Shown piece after piece: positions 25,673 to 35,121 of a stretch of DNA of 64,000 nucleotides. The stretch is taken from contig CAZHYV010000008.1 in the NCBI GenBank assembly GCA_964537055.1, positions 62,001 through 126,000 of the forward strand, given 5' to 3'. The notes under the pieces are model-generated. The model saw only the letters and a program-made list of their open reading frames with translations. It was not told the DNA's origin and searched no databases. Both the position numbers and the translations under genes were made by a program. Source of the stretch: CAZHYV01 sp964537055 (lineage in GTDB: Bacteria > Myxococcota_A > Polyangia > Palsa-1104 > JAEUJZ01). Numbering within the stretch: position 1 is the stretch's first letter; each line of letters begins with the position of its first letter.

Positions 25673-27490
25673 CTACATACGCTCTGGCGTTTCAATACCT
25701 AAGAGAGAAAGACCATGCTGGAGGGTTTTCGCTACCTCTTTGAGCAGGTGCAACCGAGAGATGCGTAACGGTGGATCTGCCTTTAGAACCGGAGCCTCGT
25801 GGTAGAATTGGCTGACGGCACCAGCAAGCTGGTATAGATACTCTGCAAGAACATGAATCCGTACGGATTTTGCCACTTGATGGACAATCCAAGGGTATTC
25901 TAAAAGCCGCAAGGCTAAGGTTCTTTCTGACGGAAGCTGTAACAAAATCGTGCCTTTTTCTTCCTGAAACCCCGCTTCTTCTTTTGCTTTACGCAAAATC
26001 GAGCAGAGACGTGCATAGGCATATTGGATGTACGGAGCCGTATTTCCCTCGAGGGACAATGCCTGTTCTAGATCAAAGTGGATGTCCGAGTGTCGATCAC
26101 GAGCCAAGTCATTATACTTGATCGCCCCTAGGCTAATTTTTCTGGCAATTTCGTCAACTTCGACTTCGGGGAGCGAAGGGTTTTTCTCACGCACTACCAC
26201 TTTTGCCCGGGCTAAGGCCTCATCGAGCATCTCTTCGAGGAAGGGGACGTTCCCCTTGCGGGTGCTTCCCATACTCCATTGTCCGGTGTCAGGGTCCCGG
26301 AATCGCATCGAACCAAACGAGATATGCTCAAGATGACACCGAATGCCCATTTTTTGAGCGATAGCAAATACCTGTTTAAAATGGAGTTGTTGCGGGGTCC
26401 CTACCACGTATAGAATACGGCTCGGGTTCCATGTTCGAACACGATATTCAATCGTAGCCAAATCGCTGGTGCCGTACAAGAAAGCCCCGTCTGCTTTCCG
26501 AATCAAAAGGGGAGCTGGGGCCCCTTCCACTTGGCAGATGACGGCTCCTTGGCTGTGCTCGGCAATTCCTTCTTTGAGGAGCCGCTCCACGAGAGGTGCA
26601 AGGTAGGGGTGGTAAAAGCTTTCTCCATGAACCACATCAAAATGCACCCCTAGGCGATCATAGCTGCGCTGAAAGGTGGCCAAAGAAACCCGAACAAATT
26701 CTTGCCAAAGCGCCAAGTTCTCTGGGTTTCCGTGTTGCAGCTTGGCAAGCTCAGAACGCGCCTCTGCCAAAAGGGGAGTCGCTTTCTGGGAAGGAGGGGC
26801 ACCCTCGATGGAAAAATCTTCTTCCTCTTCTGTTTCTAGTAAAGAAGCTCCAAGTGCATCGGCCTGCTTTTTCTCCTCGCTTACAAAGAGTTGATAGAGG
26901 CGGACAAGTTCAGCCAGCGCATCTTTTGCATAAGCCGCTGGGTTTAGCCAGTGTTTGTAGGCGACCAAGAGCTTGCCAAACTGCGTGCCCCAATCGCCTA
27001 AATGGTTGTCTGCAACCACTTGATAGCCGCAGGTTTTTAAGATTCGTCTGATAGCATCCCCCAAAATGGTCGACCGAATATGTCCAATGTGCATGGGCTT
27101 TGCCACGTTGGGTGAGGAAAAATCAACTACGACGGTTTCTCCTTGAAATGCTGGTCGAATTCCTCGCGTTTCGTTCTCAAACAGTGCTAGCACTTGTTCT
27201 GCCAAATAGGCATTGTTTAGGGTCAAATTGACATACCCAGGACCCGCGATGGTTGCCTTCTCTACGGATGGATGCGCTGCCAGCTTTGTTTGAACTATCG
27301 CGGCAAGATCGCGAGGGGGTTTCGCTAAAGGTTTTGCCAATTGCAAGCAGGCGGAGATTTGCAGATCTCCAAACTCGGGGCGGGTCGCCGGGATCAGAGG
27401 AAGGGGTTCTAAAAGAGAAGGGTGGGGGCCAAGCGCATCGACAAGAGCGTTTGTGGCCCATGTCCCCAGATCAAGCACGAGATCGAACAT
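25673..27490 (-). CDS. argS: Arginyl-tRNA synthetase
   Basis: A class I synthetase of 605 residues charging tRNA-Arg. The signature HIGHIRST is at 134-141 within SSPNVAKPMHIGH, and the KMSKS-equivalent loop is the MGSTRKGN segment. The N-terminal tRNA-recognition domain and C-terminal anticodon-binding domain (ending near LLGIETPERM) are complete. An acidic insertion, ETEEEEDFSIEGAPP, near residues 214-228 is unusual. There is no Shine-Dalgarno; a promoter ends six bases before the ATG. Confidence 0.96.
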   Translation of the reverse strand: MFDLVLDLGTWATNALVDALGPHPSLLEPLPLIPATRPEFGDLQISACLQLAKPLAKPPRDLAAIVQTKLAAHPSVEKATIAGPGYVNLTLNNAYLAEQVLALFENETRGIRPAFQGETVVVDFSSPNVAKPMHIGHIRSTILGDAIRRILKTCGYQVVADNHLGDWGTQFGKLLVAYKHWLNPAAYAKDALAELVRLYQLFVSEEKKQADALGASLLETEEEEDFSIEGAPPSQKATPLLAEARSELAKLQHGNPENLALWQEFVRVSLATFQRSYDRLGVHFDVVHGESFYHPYLAPLVERLLKEGIAEHSQGAVICQVEGAPAPLLIRKADGAFLYGTSDLATIEYRVRTWNPSRILYVVGTPQQLHFKQVFAIAQKMGIRCHLEHISFGSMRFRDPDTGQWSMGSTRKGNVPFLEEMLDEALARAKVVVREKNPSLPEVEVDEIARKISLGAIKYNDLARDRHSDIHFDLEQALSLEGNTAPYIQYAYARLCSILRKAKEEAGFQEEKGTILLQLPSERTLALRLLEYPWIVHQVAKSVRIHVLAEYLYQLAGAVSQFYHEAPVLKADPPLRISRLHLLKEVAKTLQHGLSLLGIETPERM

Positions 27491-27496
27491 GCGTGC

Positions 27497-27525
27497 AGGC
27501 TATCGCGAAATCATCGTTTTGTCAC
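27497..27525 (-). promoter_or_regulatory. Leaderless-type promoter of argS
   Basis: GTGACA (27520-27525), 17 nt, TAGCCT (27497-27502), six bases, then the ATG at 27490. Confidence 0.5.
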
Positions 27526-27603
27526 ACCGAATTTTATGCGTTCACTTTTTCTGATGCTGAAGGTGAATACCACTTATGGCATCGAGAGCGGACCTGCTAT
27601 ATG

Positions 27604-28590
27604 CTAGGAAACGGAGGCATGCTTCTGCAAGAGGGCAAGGTATTCTCCTTCGCAAACCCAGGTCCATAGCTCGGCAGCACGCCACAGAGGGAAGGGATGG
27701 CTTTGGGACATCGTTTGGAGCAGGGTGTACACTTTATCTAGGATCCCTTCCTCTGAGCCTTTCCACGAGCTTATGGCTTGTTCCATGAAGCTTTCCAAAG
27801 AGAGGTCCTTTTGAAATTTTGGAACTACTCCAGAGAGCTTCATGAGTACCCGTAGCGAGAGGACGGGATCTTTTGTACACAATACCATTCCACGGTCTGC
27901 TGTAAGTTCCGAGCACCGGTCCCATTTAAGAAGCGCTAACTGAAGGGGGAGTGCTACTAAGTTTCCAAGACCAAGCGTATATTTTGCCAGTTCTCCCGCT
28001 GCAAAGGAAAAAATTCTGGCAGCAATCTTGTAAAGCACATGCTTCGACTGCCAATGGGACAGTTCATGGCCTAAGACTGCTCCTAACTCGTCCTCCTCCA
28101 TCATTTCGCATAACGTACTAGAGACGGCGACGTAAGGACGTTCGACTCCTCCTGTGAAGGCATTGACTTCAGGAGATTGATACACGTAAAGCTCAGGCAA
28201 ATGGTTTAAACCCAAAGAATAGGCTGACTTCTCAAAAGTACGAAGAAGATTTGGAAGCTGTTTTGGAGAAACCTGGAGGTAGCTGGATTGGTGAAATAAA
28301 TGATCGTAGCGCTCTAAAGTGACTTCAACAATCTTTTTTAGAATGGTAGTGATTCCAGGAATGGATTCAAGGGCCTTCAGCGATTGTTTGTCCAGAGGAT
28401 GTTGATAGTCGGAACCCTGCAGATCGACAAGATGGTTCTCTTTGCCGGCGAGAAGGGAGGATTGACAGCTTCCACATCGTACCTGGCCTGGATTTTGAAA
28501 AGCCTGATAAAGAAAAATTCTATTTTTTCCTCCACATCGAGGGCAGGGGAAGATGTTTGTTTCTGTAACAGGGATCGGAAAGACAGCCAT
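27604..28590 (-). CDS. M48-family zinc metallopeptidase with N-terminal zinc ribbon
   Basis: A protein of about 328 residues with the M48 motif GHELSHWQSKH (His175 and His179 from this start) and a downstream SELTADR segment supplying the third ligand (ExxAD). Before the catalytic domain is a zinc-ribbon-like module with CPRC and CGSC pairs (about residues 16-40), which is not part of classical HtpX or Oma1. No strong signal peptide; a weakly hydrophobic stretch lies between the catalytic motifs. The longest frame begins at 28689, but ATG 28590 sits six bases after a -10 and begins right before the ribbon. Confidence 0.83.
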   Translation of the reverse strand: MAVFPIPVTETNIFPCPRCGGKNRIFLYQAFQNPGQVRCGSCQSSLLAGKENHLVDLQGSDYQHPLDKQSLKALESIPGITTILKKIVEVTLERYDHLFHQSSYLQVSPKQLPNLLRTFEKSAYSLGLNHLPELYVYQSPEVNAFTGGVERPYVAVSSTLCEMMEEDELGAVLGHELSHWQSKHVLYKIAARIFSFAAGELAKYTLGLGNLVALPLQLALLKWDRCSELTADRGMVLCTKDPVLSLRVLMKLSGVVPKFQKDLSLESFMEQAISSWKGSEEGILDKVYTLLQTMSQSHPFPLWRAAELWTWVCEGEYLALLQKHASVS

Positions 28591-28596
28591 GAAAAA

Positions 28597-28626
28597 ATAG
28601 TAGCAGAAGCCTGCGGGAGCATGCAA
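28597..28626 (-). promoter_or_regulatory. Leaderless-type promoter of the M48 peptidase
   Basis: TTGCAT (28621-28626), 18 nt, TACTAT (28597-28602), six bases, then the ATG at 28590. Confidence 0.45.
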
Positions 28627-28662
28627 GGAAGCAGATGTACTGTAAGGTAGCATAAGGTAAAG

Positions 28663-28690
28663 TTGCCCTCTGAAAAAAGGGTGGTACACT
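28663..28690 (+). promoter_or_regulatory. Leaderless-type promoter of the alpha/beta-hydrolase-like gene
   Basis: TTGCCC (28663-28668), 16 nt, TACACT (28685-28690), six bases, then the ATG at 28697. Confidence 0.45.
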
Positions 28691-28696
28691 TTTGTT

Positions 28697-29737
28697 ATGA
28701 GGGGGCTAAGATCTTTTGAGAAGGCAAGACAAGTTTTTCTTCTCCTTAGAGAAATGATGTACCTTTATCCTCCCAACAATGTAAAAGCCATTTTTGGAGG
28801 GATTCGACAGCTGTTTCCTCCATACCCTCCTTACTCAGAATACAACGTCCTTCGAATCAGCGATTGGGCCTCGCTAAAGAAAATGGTGAGTTTTTTCGCA
28901 GATATGGCATTGCCTTGGTACCGAAGCCAAACGACGCAGGCGAATAAATCTGAGCCGGTGGAAACTGAACATCTCAAGCTTCTCGAAGGTCGGTTAGGGT
29001 ATGCCCAGCGGCTCCTTCATCCCGAAGATCCCGACACTTTTACTACAGAAGAGGGGAAGGTTTTCAAAGGGGAGGCTTGGATCTATATTAATGGAATTAT
29101 TACCAATCGGGCAGTTGCGATGCTGAATGGAGAGTATTTGGCAGAATTGTTTGGCCGCAAGATCGAAGTGATTCATAATCCAACCGATGCCATTCTAGCT
29201 GATTTGCTTGAGACGATAGCAGGGCGCTTATGGCGTGTTATCACTCGAGCTGACCAGTTTGCGTACAACCATCTTCTGTCAATCCTTAAAAAAGAGGACA
29301 TCAAAAAAGTCGTTTGGATCGCTCACTCTCAGGGAACTGTGATTACCTCAAACGTACTAAGACTTATGAGAGAACGTCATCCTGAGCTTTTAGTAAAGCT
29401 TGAGATTTATACAGTGGCCAACTGTGCTGATAGGATGGAAATTCAAAAAGATAAAAAAGGACGCCCTGTCCCATACATTGAGCATTTTGCAAATACTGAT
29501 GATCTCGTTGGTAAGTTGGGCGTATTGGCACATGCTGCGAAAAAGCGGGGAGACGTACGTCTAGATGGACCCATCTTTGTGCGGAAGGCGTGGGGACATT
29601 TGTTAAATGCCCATTACCTTGAGGGAATCGAGCATAAGGAGTACATAGACCCCGAGGGGGTCTCAACATCCCGTCTTTACGGGTATCTCCACGGGGCTAT
29701 CCCGCTAGAATTGGCACCTATTTCCTCTGTGGGCTAG
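28697..29737 (+). CDS. Alpha/beta-hydrolase-like protein
   Basis: A 346-residue protein with a nucleophile-elbow motif AHSQGT near residues 215-220, preceded by a KKVVWI strand, as in lipase-type serine hydrolases. The N-terminal 100 residues are helical, with a Pro-rich PPYPPY segment. A WIYINGIITN strand (about 132-141) and a late GHLLNAHYL segment may supply the oxyanion region and catalytic His. No signal peptide. Substrate unknown. It is divergent from the M48 peptidase. Confidence 0.68.
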   Translation: MRGLRSFEKARQVFLLLREMMYLYPPNNVKAIFGGIRQLFPPYPPYSEYNVLRISDWASLKKMVSFFADMALPWYRSQTTQANKSEPVETEHLKLLEGRLGYAQRLLHPEDPDTFTTEEGKVFKGEAWIYINGIITNRAVAMLNGEYLAELFGRKIEVIHNPTDAILADLLETIAGRLWRVITRADQFAYNHLLSILKKEDIKKVVWIAHSQGTVITSNVLRLMRERHPELLVKLEIYTVANCADRMEIQKDKKGRPVPYIEHFANTDDLVGKLGVLAHAAKKRGDVRLDGPIFVRKAWGHLLNAHYLEGIEHKEYIDPEGVSTSRLYGYLHGAIPLELAPISSVG

Positions 29738-29802
29738 ATTCTTTATTTTACTCAAGGGATGTTTGAAAGCCTCATAGCGGTACCTGAGGTTTTTGCTGCC
29801 TT

Positions 29803-30525
29803 CTAGCTACGAAGCGCATCAAGCAATTTATGAACGGATTCAACGTATGCCTTTTGCGTAGAGGCTTCTTTAGCGCGGAGTTCCCCATATTCTCGTACAG
29901 TCGCAGCATAACGAGTAGACGTGTCTTGAAACTTCTTGGAGATAGTATTGTACTCTTTTTGTTCTTGCGTATACCGAGGTGAGTTGGGATTTAATTTTAA
30001 AAATTGATGCTCTTGCTTTGTCAGCTTCCGTTGTTGTTTTAGCTTGTCTTTTTCTGTAAGGATTAAATCTTTTTCGATTTTTTCTAGTTGTTGATGGGCA
30101 ATAAGCATCATTTTCTCTGATTCTTTTATCTTATGTTCCAGCTGGTTGATATAGAAAGAAGCTGAGGACCTATCTACATCTTTTTTGGGTTGGTCTTTTG
30201 GCAAACCGTTTTCCCGAGGGCTACAAAAGTTTACTTTGCTGTGAAGCCTCTGTACTCTTTTTTGTGTTTCAGCAATACATAGCGTCTTCTTTTGTTCGCA
30301 TTCTACCATTGACGTTTCCATTTGAGACTTTTCTGTAAAGCACTTCTGCTTGAGATCCTTAAGCTCCTTCGCGAATGAAGTACAATTTCCTGCGTCTGTA
30401 TTTTTATCGGCTGCAGGAGAAAAAAAGCTACCCCCTGATGGCTTACAGGCTTGGTAGAAAGTTGCTATTAATATAGCGAAGGTAAAACGGATAAATGAGG
30501 TTGCGAGAAGAGATGTCGATTTCAT
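29803..30525 (-). CDS. Coiled-coil lipoprotein
   Basis: A 240-residue exported lipoprotein with lipobox YQAC (Cys27). The mature part starts with a short Cys-rich helical region (about 45-105, with cysteines in GNCTS, QKCFT, VECEQ, TLCIA and NFCSP), followed by a long Lys/Glu/Gln-rich coiled coil (about 125-240). Composition suggests a periplasmic rod or a scaffold for the cell envelope. No family recognised. It is divergent from comEC. Confidence 0.7.
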   Translation of the reverse strand: MKSTSLLATSFIRFTFAILIATFYQACKPSGGSFFSPAADKNTDAGNCTSFAKELKDLKQKCFTEKSQMETSMVECEQKKTLCIAETQKRVQRLHSKVNFCSPRENGLPKDQPKKDVDRSSASFYINQLEHKIKESEKMMLIAHQQLEKIEKDLILTEKDKLKQQRKLTKQEHQFLKLNPNSPRYTQEQKEYNTISKKFQDTSTRYAATVREYGELRAKEASTQKAYVESVHKLLDALRS

Positions 30526-30664
30526 AATTCACATGTATCGCCAACCAAAGCCTTGAGCCAACGCTTTGTGCTATCAGCTTAGAGAATGAGCAAAAAATGC
30601 ACACTCTTTAAAGCTGTTTTGGAATTCTGTCTTATGTAGCGAAAACCAGAGGTATCAAATCGGT

Positions 30665-32884
30665 ATGGTTCAACTTGCTTGGATGCCAAGAGCGCTTTCA
30701 CTAATTACAATTGCTTACCTTGTAGGATTAATAGTGGGAAGTTTAGAGAAGATTCCGAATTGGCTTGGATGGGCCTTGGTTGGAGGTGCCTTCCTTACTT
30801 TAGGGTGGGCATGGAAAAACAAGCGGCCTTTAGGTAGTCTGGCTTTGCTCACCGTCTGTTTTCTTGGGATGGCTCTTTTTACAAATTTTGCCGAGCCTAA
30901 GAGTCCCCAAGCGTATATGACAAAAGAACCTCCCTGGTTGGTGCAAAAGGTAACTCCTTTGCGGTCGCATCTGTTGTCTTTTACAAAACAGGCACTCTTT
31001 TCCAAGCCGGATCAGAACCCAGTCCCTTATGCGGTGGTTGCTTCCCTCGTACTAGGAGATCGTAACTCTTTGAAGGAAGCAGATCACTTTCGTAAAAAAC
31101 ACCATAAACCTCCGCTAGAACGATCGTTTCGTGATGCTGGGATTTTTCATATCCTGTCTGTTAGTGGATTTCACTTGGTGATTGTTGGGTACTTATCATA
31201 CCGAATCTTCAGCAAAATATTCTTTTTTATCCCACGCTTCCCTCAAAATGCTCCCATGAAAAAGGTAGCGGCTTTGATCACCATTTTGGTCGTGAATCTG
31301 TATGCTCTTATCGTAGGAGCAGAAACAGCTACTCTTCGTGCAGCCTGTATGACCACCTTTATGCTCATTTCGGTATTGTGTTCGCAAAGGGCGGATCTAC
31401 AGGAGGCTTTTGCTATCTCTGTGCTGTGCCTAGTCGGCCCCTTTGGATCATTACAAAACATTAAGAGTATTTCCTTACAACTTTCAGTTGCAGCACTTTT
31501 CGGGATTGCCTATCTCCATCCTCTCCCTCAGATCCCTGAATGGCAAAAGGTTCCTAAAGAAATTTACCCTGAGAACAAGCAAGGCCTCTCTCGAAAAATG
31601 TTTGTTTGGCTTCGAACTAAGCTTATTCAGGGACTTGATACAAGTCTGGCTGCTATGATGATGACCTCTCCTCTTTGTGCATACTATTTTTTCCAATTCC
31701 AAGCTGCATCTCCTCTGGGGAACTTCCTTGCGCTTCCGTTAGGAGAGATCTTTCTTTTGCCTCTTGGGTGCCTAGGTTTAACTCTAGGAATGTTTTCTTC
31801 AACACTCGGTATACTTATACTAAAGCTGGCGGGGCTTTTTGCAGAAGCCATAGTATTTGTGACAGATCAGATAGCAGCGCTCTCCCTTTCTTGGAATGTT
31901 CCAAAACCTACGTTTGTCTGCTTGTTCCTATGGTACCTAGGATGTTTGGTTCTAGCCGCTGGGAAGAAGAAGGGATGGCTTTTATGCATGGGAGGCCTTT
32001 TCTTTTATCTTTTGCTTTGGCTATGGCCTGCTGGGAACCTTAGAGTGACCTTCCTTGATGTTGGTCAGGGAGATGCTATTGTGATCGAGTTCCCAGGAAG
32101 AAAAGTAGCGGTGGTCGATGGGGGGGGTGGGTTTGGTAACTTCGATTCTGGGAAACGGATTGTAGGGCCGTTCTTAAGAAGCCGTGGATATCAAGCAATC
32201 GATCTCATGGTAGCAACCCACCCCCATATGGATCATATCCAAGGGCTTCTTTCTCTTGTTGAGGAATTCCGCGTGAAGGAATTCTGGACAGCAGAGCTGA
32301 TCCCCACGATTCATTCGTTAGATGCCTTATCATCTAAGACGTCTTGGCAAGCACTTCTGCATCGATTGCTCGAGCAGGACACTTTAATTCAAGCTCCCTA
32401 CCCAATATATGTAGGGTCTGCTTTGATAAAACCTCTTTTCCCCTGCATCGTACCAAATGAACTTTTGGAGTGTAAAATTGGGTCAAACCCTTCCCAAACC
32501 CCCAATAATAATTCAATTGTCTTACAGGTTGGTTATGCAGGAAAGTATATTTTATTAACAGGTGATATTGAAGAATTTGGAGAGCAAGTATTGTCTAACA
32601 GGTACCAATCTACCAAAGAATTGGATTCAGATTTGCTGAAAGCATCACATCATTGCAGCCGTACAGGCACAGGGAAGAATTTCCTGAGCCTTGTTTCTCC
32701 AGAGGTAGCTATTTGTTCTCTTGGGCGGAAGAATATGTACGGATTTCCGCATGCTGAGGTATTGAGACGATTGGAAGAACAAAATATTGCTATCTACCGT
32801 ACTGATAAGGAAGGAACGATACAAGCAAGGATTGATCCAAAAGGGACACTCTCGCTACATGTCTTGGGTGAAGATGTCTATTAA
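30665..32884 (+). CDS. comEC: ComEC/Rec2-type DNA uptake channel
   Basis: A 739-residue polytopic membrane protein of the natural-transformation channel family. It has an N-terminal hydrophobic part, the competence domain with the DAGIFHILSVSGFHLVI-type signature (about 155-172) and many transmembrane helices to about residue 455. A C-terminal metallo-beta-lactamase-like domain follows, with FLDVGQGDA and THPHMDH (about 518-524), thought to degrade the non-transported strand. No other competence gene is in the window. There is no clear ribosome site; TATCAA ends six bases before the ATG. Confidence 0.9.
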   Translation: MVQLAWMPRALSLITIAYLVGLIVGSLEKIPNWLGWALVGGAFLTLGWAWKNKRPLGSLALLTVCFLGMALFTNFAEPKSPQAYMTKEPPWLVQKVTPLRSHLLSFTKQALFSKPDQNPVPYAVVASLVLGDRNSLKEADHFRKKHHKPPLERSFRDAGIFHILSVSGFHLVIVGYLSYRIFSKIFFFIPRFPQNAPMKKVAALITILVVNLYALIVGAETATLRAACMTTFMLISVLCSQRADLQEAFAISVLCLVGPFGSLQNIKSISLQLSVAALFGIAYLHPLPQIPEWQKVPKEIYPENKQGLSRKMFVWLRTKLIQGLDTSLAAMMMTSPLCAYYFFQFQAASPLGNFLALPLGEIFLLPLGCLGLTLGMFSSTLGILILKLAGLFAEAIVFVTDQIAALSLSWNVPKPTFVCLFLWYLGCLVLAAGKKKGWLLCMGGLFFYLLLWLWPAGNLRVTFLDVGQGDAIVIEFPGRKVAVVDGGGGFGNFDSGKRIVGPFLRSRGYQAIDLMVATHPHMDHIQGLLSLVEEFRVKEFWTAELIPTIHSLDALSSKTSWQALLHRLLEQDTLIQAPYPIYVGSALIKPLFPCIVPNELLECKIGSNPSQTPNNNSIVLQVGYAGKYILLTGDIEEFGEQVLSNRYQSTKELDSDLLKASHHCSRTGTGKNFLSLVSPEVAICSLGRKNMYGFPHAEVLRRLEEQNIAIYRTDKEGTIQARIDPKGTLSLHVLGEDVY

Positions 32885-32887
32885 CTC

Positions 32888-33697
32888 CTAGACAGAATGT
32901 TTATCCCCTTCATGTTCATGAACGTTTGTCCATTTCACTAAATGAGCGCGTGCTTTCAAAGCGATCTCTTCGGAGATTTCGTGAACGCCAGGAAAAGGCA
33001 AGAATTCCCCTTGGATATTCATATGGTTCAAGAAGCGATGCAAGGCCTCTCCCATCTCGAACGGGAGGATAGGATCATAGATTCCGTGCGATTGAAATCG
33101 TGGAATTGGATGCGTCTGGTTGATGCGTGTCTCCCAATAAGGACGATTAAGCAGCGCACCTGAGAATAAACAAACGCCAGCAATGGGATTCGGCAAGTGG
33201 AGAATCATATCTGTGGCAAGCATAGCTCCTTGGGAAAAACCACCCAGGATGATCCTTTCCCAGGGCAAGTGATAATGCTTGCGGAGTTTCTCAAGCCACT
33301 CAGACATCTGTATCCGAAGGGGAGGGAGGCCCAAAGGAGAGTCGTTGTAAAATGGCTCAAGGCCCTTCGGTCCCTCCTTGTTAAGCGCAGAAAATCGGCG
33401 TTCAATGAGACCGTCTAAATGAATCTCCCACCAGGCAAAAGTATTTGTATGTTCTCCAGGAAACCGTTCTAGTGGCGCATTGGGCAGGGCCACATGAATA
33501 TGGTCAGGAAGATCCAGGCGCTCTACTAAACCTAGCAAATTCTCTGCAGAGGCTCCGTACCCATGAAACAAGCAAAGGAGCCAGGGTGATTTGACACGAG
33601 GATTTTCTAGCAACAAGGTCAAAAGACCTGCCATGGTATTGGTAGAAATATTCCTCATTAATTTGCCGCTTCTCTTATCTGTTTTATCCAGGTTCAT
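32888..33697 (-). CDS. Phospholipase/carboxylesterase-family serine hydrolase
   Basis: An alpha/beta hydrolase of the YpfH/carboxylesterase type. The oxyanion HGYGA segment follows a LLCLF strand, the nucleophile is in GGFSQGA, and the acid and base are in SHGIYDPILP and the C-terminal PGVHEIS. The ATG at 33697 is a compromise: a TTG at 33742 extends the frame and one at 33658 shortens it, and no ribosome site decides. It lies three bases from the comEC stop, convergent. Likely cytoplasmic; substrate unknown. Confidence 0.82.
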   Translation of the reverse strand: MNLDKTDKRSGKLMRNISTNTMAGLLTLLLENPRVKSPWLLCLFHGYGASAENLLGLVERLDLPDHIHVALPNAPLERFPGEHTNTFAWWEIHLDGLIERRFSALNKEGPKGLEPFYNDSPLGLPPLRIQMSEWLEKLRKHYHLPWERIILGGFSQGAMLATDMILHLPNPIAGVCLFSGALLNRPYWETRINQTHPIPRFQSHGIYDPILPFEMGEALHRFLNHMNIQGEFLPFPGVHEISEEIALKARAHLVKWTNVHEHEGDKHSV

Positions 33698-33821
33698 GCG
33701 AGGCTTTCTTATAAAATTTTGGTATAAAATTAACCCCTCCAATAAAAATTCACGAGATTTTTCTTTGATCCAGACTTAAATACAGTGCTTAATAAGCAAT
33801 CATCTGCTTGGAGGTTCATCC

Positions 33822-34283
33822 ATGAAAAATGCTCCGCTTGAAATAAGAAAGATTTTGATTCCTTGTGATTTCTCATCACAGTTTAACGAAGTCTTGCGTC
33901 ACGGTTGTGACTTCGCACGAAAGTATAATGCACAAATTACCCTCCTGCATGTTTATGAACCTCCTACTTATGCAATTCCTCCGGATGCCATGATATTGCC
34001 AACCCCTGATATGCTTGCTCAACAAATTTCAGAAATTATGGGTGTGCTAGAAGAATTAAAAAAGGCGGCTGAGGAGTCAGGAGTGAAGGTTGTGAACACC
34101 AAGGTTGCCCAGGGGGTACCGGCTTTAGAGATTATTCAAGAAGGGGCAGAAGGCGATTACCAACTGATCGTGATGGGAACTCATGGAAGAACAGGGCTGA
34201 AGCATGTTCTCATTGGGTCGGTTGCTGAGAAAGTCGTCCGAAAATCAGGTTGTGCGGTGATGACCGTACGGACCGCCGGATAA
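33822..34283 (+). CDS. UspA-family universal stress protein
   Basis: A single 153-residue Usp domain. The ATP-binding signature is present near the C-terminus: GTHGRTGLKHVLIGSVAE, matching G-2x-G-9x-G(S/T). The start follows a clear GGAGG site eight bases upstream. Such proteins usually bind ATP and help survival under stress. It is convergent with the following 243-residue gene. Confidence 0.93.
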   Translation: MKNAPLEIRKILIPCDFSSQFNEVLRHGCDFARKYNAQITLLHVYEPPTYAIPPDAMILPTPDMLAQQISEIMGVLEELKKAAEESGVKVVNTKVAQGVPALEIIQEGAEGDYQLIVMGTHGRTGLKHVLIGSVAEKVVRKSGCAVMTVRTAG

Positions 34284-34300
34284 AAGCCAATTCATCATAC

Positions 34301-35032
34301 TCACCCTAACTTCATGCCGGGCTCCCCTGGGATCGTAAAATGCCTTTCTAGAGCGATTCCCACCAGGGAGGAGAGTTCTTTTTGTAGAATGGCCGCCTGT
34401 ACATCGTGTTCTTTGTCCCTCGTTCGTTCAAAAGCAGCGGCTAGCTGTTCTACCCCCTGATGGACGCTTTGTCTTACCTCTAAGGAGAAGCCTTGTACAA
34501 ATATAGTTTGAGATTGCAGAAGATGAAGGCGATGAAACATCCCCGGGACTGATGCTTCTAACTGAGTATGCTGATTCTCCAAAAAGCTATATGTTCCTCC
34601 TGCCCCCAGAAGATAATGAACCAATGCAAGAAGTTGTAACGTGTGGGTTATATCTCCTAGCATCATTGCAAAGGAATAAACCCACTTCTTCGCATCCAAT
34701 AGCAACTGTTGTTCCTGAGAAAAATGGGGATAATGGGTAAGCAGATTCTGCAACTTTAACATGATTTGCTCTGCCCATAAAAAGTACTCCTCGGGTAGGT
34801 GAGGAGGGCTTATTTTAGTAAATCCTAAGGATTGTAAGGCCGTTTCTACAAGGCGGACATACGCAACTGTCTCTGTAGCTTTGCTAGGAGATTGAGCCAT
34901 TAAAGACTCAATTCTTGCTTCCAAATCAGCTGCTGCTAAAGGACGAGCCTTTTCAAAAATAAGCATACTGTTAAAATAAATTCCAATAAGTTGAGGGTAG
35001 TAACCCAAGATATAGGCATCACGAAGCGTCAT
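34301..35032 (-). CDS. Helical cytoplasmic protein, unknown function
   Basis: A 243-residue protein, mostly alpha-helical by sequence, without signal peptide. A moderately hydrophobic stretch (about 118-150, FAMMLGDITHTLQLLALVHYLL) may be buried helix or membrane-associated. No motif recognised. There is no Shine-Dalgarno, and a promoter ends six bases before the ATG. Confidence 0.6.
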   Translation of the reverse strand: MTLRDAYILGYYPQLIGIYFNSMLIFEKARPLAAADLEARIESLMAQSPSKATETVAYVRLVETALQSLGFTKISPPHLPEEYFLWAEQIMLKLQNLLTHYPHFSQEQQLLLDAKKWVYSFAMMLGDITHTLQLLALVHYLLGAGGTYSFLENQHTQLEASVPGMFHRLHLLQSQTIFVQGFSLEVRQSVHQGVEQLAAAFERTRDKEHDVQAAILQKELSSLVGIALERHFTIPGEPGMKLG

Positions 35033-35038
35033 AAAAAA

Positions 35039-35068
35039 ATCTTAACGAAAATTTCATTATAGGGGCAA
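35039..35068 (-). promoter_or_regulatory. Leaderless-type promoter of the 243-residue protein gene
   Basis: TTGCCC (35063-35068), 18 nt, TAAGAT (35039-35044), six bases, then the ATG at 35032. Confidence 0.4.
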
Positions 35069-35121
35069 AGGAAATACTAAACCTCTTGCCAAAGTTGAAA
35101 GAACTCGATAGACCTACATGT

